A DNA stretch of 64,000 nt from Zeugodacus cucurbitae. Taxonomy: Eukaryota > Arthropoda > Insecta > Diptera > Tephritidae. The notes beneath the pieces are model-generated. The model was not told the origin of the DNA. It saw only the letters and a list, made by a program, of their open reading frames with translations, and did not search any database. Location: the NCBI RefSeq assembly GCF_028554725.1, contig NC_071667.1:29593501-29657500 (forward strand), read 5' to 3'. Within the stretch, counting starts at the first letter, position 1, and each line of letters opens with the position of its first letter. Below are positions 58,463-64,000 of this stretch, piece by piece. A program made the translations under genes and the position numbers.

Positions 58463-59296
58463 CTAGCAGACCCGGCCACACGTTTTTGTGGCAAGGTATA
58501 CATTAATTTACGTTGGTCCAATCTTGGCTTCGGCGACGATATTTATTTATTTTACTACTTTTATTTGTAAAGTGAGTGGTGATAGTTTGGGATAATTGAC
58601 TACGCCATCCTGGTTTGTAGCTGTGACAACTCTCCTGGACCGAAGTTCTAAATTGTCGCATTAAGATCATCGATATCTTTATCATTTATGGTTATCATAT
58701 TTAAGTTTCATGTCAGGAAAACTTCTCTTTCGATTCAATGAAGTGGCAGAAATATGTTGGAAATGTTATTAATCCATCGAGTTTTCAACAGCGACCCCAC
58801 CATTTGCAACTGCTTCTACAATCGCAATTTGATATTTTTCAAAAACACTCATATGTTTGTGGTTAATTGGCGATTCTTTATGTGTCGCCACAAATTATAT
58901 GATTTTAGGCATGCGATTAGCCCGTCAATAACAGTTGATCCAGGAATAATTGGAAGAGTCTGGCGTAAATCACCTGCTAACAAAATCCCGGCTCCACCAA
59001 AAACGTTTATTGACAATCAAGATATTTTAAAGTCTAAGTCGGACTAATGCCAAATAATGTCGAATATCAGCCGTTTAGGCATGATAGAGCAAAACTCCCA
59101 GCAAAAACCATAAAAAAATCACAAACTCAATTCAGTTTTCCACTAAGAACGATGGGGTGATTATTTATAGCCTATGACCATTTCTAGGTTATCATCTATC
59201 ACCATACCAAATTTCATCAAAATCCGTTCAGCCGTTTAGGCGTGAAAGAGTAACAGACAGACAGAGTTACTTTCGCATTTATAATATTAATATGGA
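58463..59296 (-). mobile_element. Helitron, internally deleted, with helicase remnant
   Basis: On the minus strand it begins TCCATATTAATATTATAAAT (5' TC end) and finishes with a hairpin GCCACA-AAAAC-GTGTGGC close to the terminal CTAG (58463-58466). It sits between host A and T with no duplication. These are the defining Helitron features. A minus-strand frame near 58830-59010 reads VFGGAGILLAGDLRQTLPII, then IACLKSYNLWRHIKN and QLTTN, a Pif1-like helicase segment as found in Helitron Rep/helicase proteins, broken by a stop. At 834 bp it is a non-autonomous derivative. Confidence 0.92.
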
Positions 59297-60011
59297 TAAA
59301 TGACGAATATCCTGGTCAAATTGTGTGTTATATTAATAAAATTAAATAAATAAATTTCGAGAGTATAAAATGTTGGTTACACCCGAACTTAGCCTTTGCT
59401 TCATTGTTATTTTTTTAATTTTGGTCATCTTTAATCAGTTACTTAAGGCTATACCCTTTGGACATTGGCAACAAAATCTGACACATACATATATTCGTGT
59501 GATTTTATCAAATCTTAAATTTGTATTATACATATGTTCAAAATTGAATGAGACAAAGTTCTAAACTCTCAACTATTTCCACATTTTACAAATAACTTTG
59601 ATAGTTCAGTAGACAGTTCAGCACTTATTGGCCCTTGGCCACACTATTATTATTACACTCGAAATCATTAGCATTACAAGGAATTACGAAGGCACGTGCA
59701 CAGAAATAACCATGTCTGCCCTCAAACACAATTACTTCGCAAAATAGCTGCCTTCAGATGCGGAGCATTGGGAGAAGCCAGAAATAGCAATTGGTTTGAT
59801 TAGAAATAGGGAATTTGATAAGTATACTTACATACATTTTAAATAACAGACAGCTGCCACTCGTGGCAAATACTTACACATCAACATTTTGATAATAATT
59901 CACAAAAAAAATACTCTAGGTCAAATGGCATGGCATTACACTGTAGAGCAGTGATTACTTGTTATGAGTAGATTATAATGCGTTCGAATTCGCAAATTCA
60001 AAATTACATAC

Positions 60012-62214
60012 AACAAGTAAGGAAGGGCTAAGTTCGGGTGTAACCGAACATTTTATACTCTCGCAATTTATTTATTTAACTTTATTAATATTATATAATA
60101 CACAATTTGACCCACATATTCGTCATATATATTGTATAAAGTCCATTGAAAGTTGGAAACCATAATATTAGGTTAGAAGCACCGAGGTCCTTGTGTTCGA
60201 TATATGGGGTCTTAAAAACCTATGGTCCGATTTCGGCGATTTTTAGAATGGAGCTGCCACACTATTAACATAATATTTGTGCAAAGTTCTGCACCGATAT
60301 CTTCACTAGTGTTTACTTTATATATTGTAAAGTAAACGATTCAGATTGTCTTCAAAGGTCTGGTATATAGGAAGTAGGCGTGGTTGTGAAGCGATTTGGC
60401 CAATTTTCACAACATATCATTGGGATGAACTATTACAAACCAAGTTTCATTGAAATCGGTCGAGTAGTTCCTGAGATATGGTTTTTGACCCATAAGTGGG
60501 CGACGCCACACCCATTTTTAATTTTGTAAAAAAATCTGCGTGCAGCTTCCTTCTGCTATTTCTTCTGCAAAATTTAGTGTTTATGACTTTTTTCGTTATT
60601 GAGTTAACCCACTTTTAGTAATTTTCAACCTAACTTTTGTATGGGAGGTGGGCGTGGTTATTATCCGATTTCTTTCATTTTTGGACTGTATTAGGAAGTG
60701 GCTAAAAAAAACGACTGCAGAAAGTTTGGTTTATATAGCTCTATTGGTTTGCGAGATATGTACAAAAAACTTAGTAGGGGGCGGGGCCACGCCCAGTTCC
60801 CCAAAAAAGTTACATCCAAATATGCCCCTTTATAGTGCGATCCTTCATACCAAATTTTATTTCCATAGCTTTATTTATGGCTTAGTTATGGCACTTTATG
60901 TGTTTTCGGTTTTCGCCATTGTGTAGGCGTTGCAGTGGTCCGATTTTGCTCATTTTCGAAAGCAACCTTTCTATGGTGCCAAGAAATAAGTGTGCAAAGT
61001 TTCATCAAGATATCTTAATTTTTACTCAAGTTACAGCTTGCACAGATGGACGGACGGACGGACGGACGGACAGACAGACAGACATTCGGATTTGAACTCC
61101 TCTCTTCACCCTGATCACTTTGGTATATATAACCCTATATCTAACTCGTTTAGTTTTGGGTGTTACAAACAACCGTTATGTGAACAAAACTATAATACTC
61201 TCTTTAGCAACATTTGTTGCGAGAGTATAAAAATGAAGGTACCTATTTCAATGGTTGCTATGCGATAAGCAATGGTAACGCTTTGGAATATATTACTGAC
61301 ATGAAAATGTTAAACAGTTTAAGATCTGTTTTGTATAATAACATGAAAGAGATACTAAAACTAATATTCATAATTTTTTATTTTTAAATGTCTCCTACTT
61401 TCACTGCCTGTCTCGCTGACAAATATGACGAAAGAAGCAATTTAAAACAATCTTAAATTATGCCAAAAGTGGTCAAGACCCCACCCTCTAATAAGTTTTT
61501 TGTACATATCTCGTAAATTACTAAAGCTATATCAACGAAACTCTCAGAAGTCGTTTTTTAGGCACTTCCTTATTCAGTCTAAAAATGAAAATCGGATTAT
61601 AATCACGCCCACCTTCTACACAAGGGTTATGTTGAGAACTACTAAAAATGCTTTAATTCAGTAAGGAAAGCCACCAATAACCTTAAATTCCATTATAAAG
61701 ATGGTACAGAAGATCTGCACTCAAATTGGTATACAAATTTATAAATGGGCGTGGCTCCGTCCACTTAAGGGTAAAAAACCATATTTGCGAAACTACTTGA
61801 CCAATTTCAATGAAATTCGGTTCATAATATATTCCTGGGATCCTACTGATATGTTATTAAAATAGGCCAAATCGTTTCACCACCACGCATACATCCCATA
61901 TACCATAATGTGGCATCGCCCTGCTAAAAATCGCCGAAATCGGACCATAAATTTTCAAGGCTCCATATATCGAACATGACGACCTCAGTGCTTCTAATAT
62001 TTTTTGTTACCGAAAATATAGGTAAGTTTCTCAGATATTTTGAAGAAATTTGTAGGGAATATTTATCTTCTAATAATATGCCTCTGTGCCAAAAATGGTT
62101 GAAGTTTCCATATATGTGGGTAAAATTGTGTGTTATATCAATAAAATTAAATAAATAATTTGCGAGAGTATAAAATGTTCGATTACACCCGAACTTAGCC
62201 TTTCCTTACTTGTT
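60012..62214. mobile_element. Two dispersed-family units facing each other as a long inverted repeat
   Basis: Unit one (60012 to about 61231) starts AACAAGTAAGGAAGGGCTAA and ends GTTGCGAGAGTATAA. Unit two runs the opposite way and ends at 62214 with the reverse complement of the same start (CTTTCCTTACTTGTT). The first 110 or so bases of each end match almost base for base. Homology in opposite orientation continues with indels over roughly 60012-60800 and 61480-62214. Between the arms lie a GGAC/CAGA microsatellite (61048-61084) and the end of unit one. There is no protein-coding capacity. A transcript across it could fold into a long hairpin. Confidence 0.85.
61048..61084. repeat. GGAC/CAGA microsatellite
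   Basis: Tandem GGAC units pass into CAGA units. It sits at a fixed place in the dispersed-family unit; shorter versions (GTCTGTCTGTC) are seen reversed at 26739-26749. Confidence 0.85.
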
Positions 62215-63204
62215 TTGATTTAACTTTGTATTTAAATTTCAGATTGATATTATGTAATAAAGTATACTTTAAAAATACATTTTACGATACGAATCCGAAA
62301 GTGTCACGAAATGAATGCAAATTAACAAGCAAGCCAGTATATAGGTTGTGATTGTGTGGTACCAAGGAACAATGGTGATGTTGCTTGCAACTGCACGTAT
62401 TTGCGTCAATTTAATTTTGCTAATTTTCGTGCCATAACATTTTTATGCAACACGAACGCCATGGTCCACGTGAATTAATGGATGGCCGCTTTGCTGATGG
62501 TGTGTCCGGACATGCGAATTTCTTGATAAATGTAATCAAATTCATGGCCAACCCAAGCGTTGAACAAAATGAAAGAAACTAATATAAAATATTTTCTGAA
62601 TGCAGGGCAAACTATGGAGGTCATGTGCGTCAGTAGTCATCGTGATTTAAAAGTAAGATTTTAAAGAGGTGATCAGAGAAACCACCAGGGTGACCAAGCA
62701 AGGATTGACGATCAAGAATGTTTAGTTATGTGTTTGGTGGATTTGACAGAAAATAATTAATTTTGAGCTAACCCCCTGCGACCAAACTTAATTCTGTTCT
62801 GTCAACAATGGGACCATCTGAAGGCAGCAATTGCGCGAAAGCGGTCCGCCAAAAGGAGTAAGTAGTATAAGTTGTGTTCCATCAGGACAACAACAGGTCA
62901 CACATAATAATAGCGACTCGATAGAAGTTTCGGGAGCTGATTTGGAAGGTTTGATTAAGAATCGGCCACATATTGCCGATGCCGATATCGGTCGGACAGA
63001 AATAATTTCCATGTCTGATTTTTTAATAGATCCCCATGAGTATATCCTGTAAAACTTATTAGACTGTCAGGTATTGGCCACGTGACCCTTTCTACTTCGT
63101 CAAATTTGTTTGACTCAGTTCATTCATCCACAAGATGAATCGTTTCATCATCCTGCTAATTATGAACTATTCAAGAGTTCAGTGGTAAAATACTGTGAAT
63201 ATAA
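62215..63204 (+). other. No confirmed gene; weak exon-like patch at 62830-63052
   Basis: An open stretch reads EVSGADLEGLIKNRPHIADA and then IGRTEIISMSDFLIDPHEYI before TAA at 63050-63052. The composition is protein-like, but I recognise nothing. GTAAGT at 62859 could be a donor. It may be a retroelement gag fragment or an unrelated exon. Confidence 0.2.
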
Positions 63205-63560
63205 AGGGGTTTTCAAACGGGGCGCTATAAAGTAGAAGGTCAGCAAACGATGCCATATTTTTCCCGCCCTTTTCACATTTCTCTTCAGTAAGGTTTGGCA
63301 TTTCATCATTGAAAGTTATACGATCCAACAACGAGTCAAAATTATTAAAATTTACTACCGAAATTCGGAGACAGTGACCTCAACTTTAAGAATTGGATGA
63401 TATGGACTTGGACAATATGTGGTTCCAACAGGACAGCGCCACAACCCACATAGCGAATGTCACAATCGATTTACTGAACACCAAGTTTGGAGAACGTGAT
63501 ATCTCACGAAAATTGGGTTCAGCGCTTGGAATTCTGCAAGTCGATAACTTTGTTGTTAAT
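63205..63560 (+). pseudogene. Remnant of a Tc1/mariner-superfamily transposase
   Basis: A frame begins with a helix-turn-helix-like YTIQQRVKIIKIYYRNSETV near 63318-63377. It jumps directly to DNMWFQQDSATTHIANVTID and LLNTKFGERDISR (63410-63500), the segment around the second catalytic aspartate of DDE transposases of this superfamily. Everything between, and the C-terminus, is missing. The outer borders are not clear; GGGGTTTTCAAACGG at 63208 may be close to one end. Confidence 0.65.
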
Positions 63561-63590
63561 TTTACATATACAATTTTTTACAGGAGACAG

Positions 63591-63750
63591 CGCCCACAGA
63601 TAGCGAGCAGAAAAAATCGCTAATCGAATACATCTTCGAGTCGCTAGATAATGTACATATGTACGTAGAGAGTTTGTCGGAATTGTTTACGTGTGTTTTT
63701 CAACCCTTCATCTGGAAATGTAGTTACCCAGTAAAAAATGGGATGATCCA
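63591..63750 (+). other. Possible exon of an unidentified gene
   Basis: After a fair acceptor (TTTTTTACAG near 63573-63582), a frame reads ETAPTDSEQKKSLIEYIFES and stays open to about 63900. The first 25 residues look protein-like; the rest drifts into low complexity. No family is recognised and no donor is obvious. Confidence 0.2.
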
Positions 63751-64000
63751 AAGATTAATCTTAGATCGCTCCTTTGCGAGTAATGGATTACTCCACAATG
63801 CTCCGAGGCCCATGCATTTATTACTCCTTTTTAACATAGCATGTCCTTACGAGGGATCACTCCTTTTGAGCTCCTAATGGAGCGCAAACCGAACATTCTT
63901 TTGAGCTCTTTTTGACCTCCGAAACGAGAGCAGAGGGAGTGATCTTTTTTATCTCCAGAAGGAGTACAAAAGGAGTAATGATTTTGGAATAGAAGAGCAC
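63750..64000. repeat. ACTCC/GGAGT motif cluster at the window edge
   Basis: Copies of GGAGT or ACTCC occur repeatedly within 250 bp. They include GGGATCACTCCTTTTGAGCT (63854-63873) and, inverted, GGGAGTGATC (63935-63944), then AAGGAGT copies up to the edge. This looks like one end of a repeat with palindromic subterminal motifs; the rest lies outside the window. Confidence 0.45.

Larger units (their letters stand above)
56870..59392 (-). mobile_element. Dispersed-family copy carrying a nested MITE and a nested Helitron
   Basis: It starts TATACTCTCGCAACAAAGTT (56870) with GTTCACATAACG, is interrupted by the MITE 56960-57510 and resumes ATGATCAGCGTGACGAG. It runs through the same ordered segments as 26.6-29.0 kb, is interrupted by the Helitron 58463-59296, and ends GAGAGTATAAAATG then CCCGAACTTAGCC near 59392. 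It is the most complete single unit in the window once the two insertions are discounted. Confidence 0.85.

Noticed and set aside
61048..61084. Tandem GGAC units considered as a CRISPR-like or minisatellite array.
   Set aside because: These are 4-bp units without spacers, at a fixed position in a dispersed repeat. It is a plain microsatellite.

Overview
The window looks like nuclear DNA of a higher fly, most likely a tephritid fruit fly. The reasons are AT-rich sequence full of CATA/TATG microsatellites, a single-copy receptor gene with insect-type introns and GT-AG sites, and a repeat load of mariner, hAT, Helitron, pogo-like and RTE/LOA elements. The genus is an inference. Nothing in it is bacterial.

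The one host gene I can reconstruct is a biogenic-amine G-protein-coupled receptor on the + strand, coding 29804-43607 in five exons (514 residues). All seven membrane helices and the amine-binding residues are present. It most resembles the insect alpha2-adrenergic-like octopamine receptor (Octalpha2R). A splice acceptor 44 bases before the ATG means that at least one non-coding exon lies further 5'. Three or four upstream blocks (about 7.3-8.1, 18.7-19.4 and 24.5 kb, perhaps 15.4-16.2 kb) look like candidates but are not proven. The 3' UTR runs from 43608 to about 44.75 kb, with three AATAAA signals.

Almost everything else recognisable is mobile DNA, much of it nested. 5' flank: an old RTE-like remnant (5.5-6.1 kb), a dispersed-family copy (8.4-9.4 kb), a dead mariner (14.06-14.97 kb), a TTAA-flanked element (16.66-17.37 kb), a LINE RNase H remnant (20.5 kb) and an internally deleted RTE (22.1-23.0 kb). 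Just before the gene, 26.6-29.0 kb is one copy of a dispersed repeat carrying a hAT (27132-28053, 8-bp duplication) and a second type of mariner (28167-28878). A 521-bp RTE tail (29175-29695, 13-bp duplication) sits 64 bp from the splice acceptor.

Intron 1 (10.4 kb) holds a mariner and a decayed LOA-type LINE split by a full-length RTE retrotransposon (36112-39376) with an intact 1019-residue endonuclease/reverse transcriptase. The LOA reading frame closes exactly at the 6-bp target duplication. Intron 4 holds another copy of the dispersed family. Downstream of the gene are two more RTE copies, a mariner, pogo-like MITEs, an unclassified inverted-repeat element, and a dispersed-family copy carrying a MITE and a Helitron fragment. 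At 60.0-62.2 kb two dispersed-family units face each other as a long inverted repeat that could fold into hairpin RNA.

I found no CRISPR array, rRNA or convincing tRNA. The strongest novelty candidates are the RTE subfamilies with different simple-repeat tails, the long inverted repeat at 60-62 kb, and the unnamed inverted-repeat elements at 0.7, 16.7 and 52.9 kb. I saw no clear new multi-gene system.
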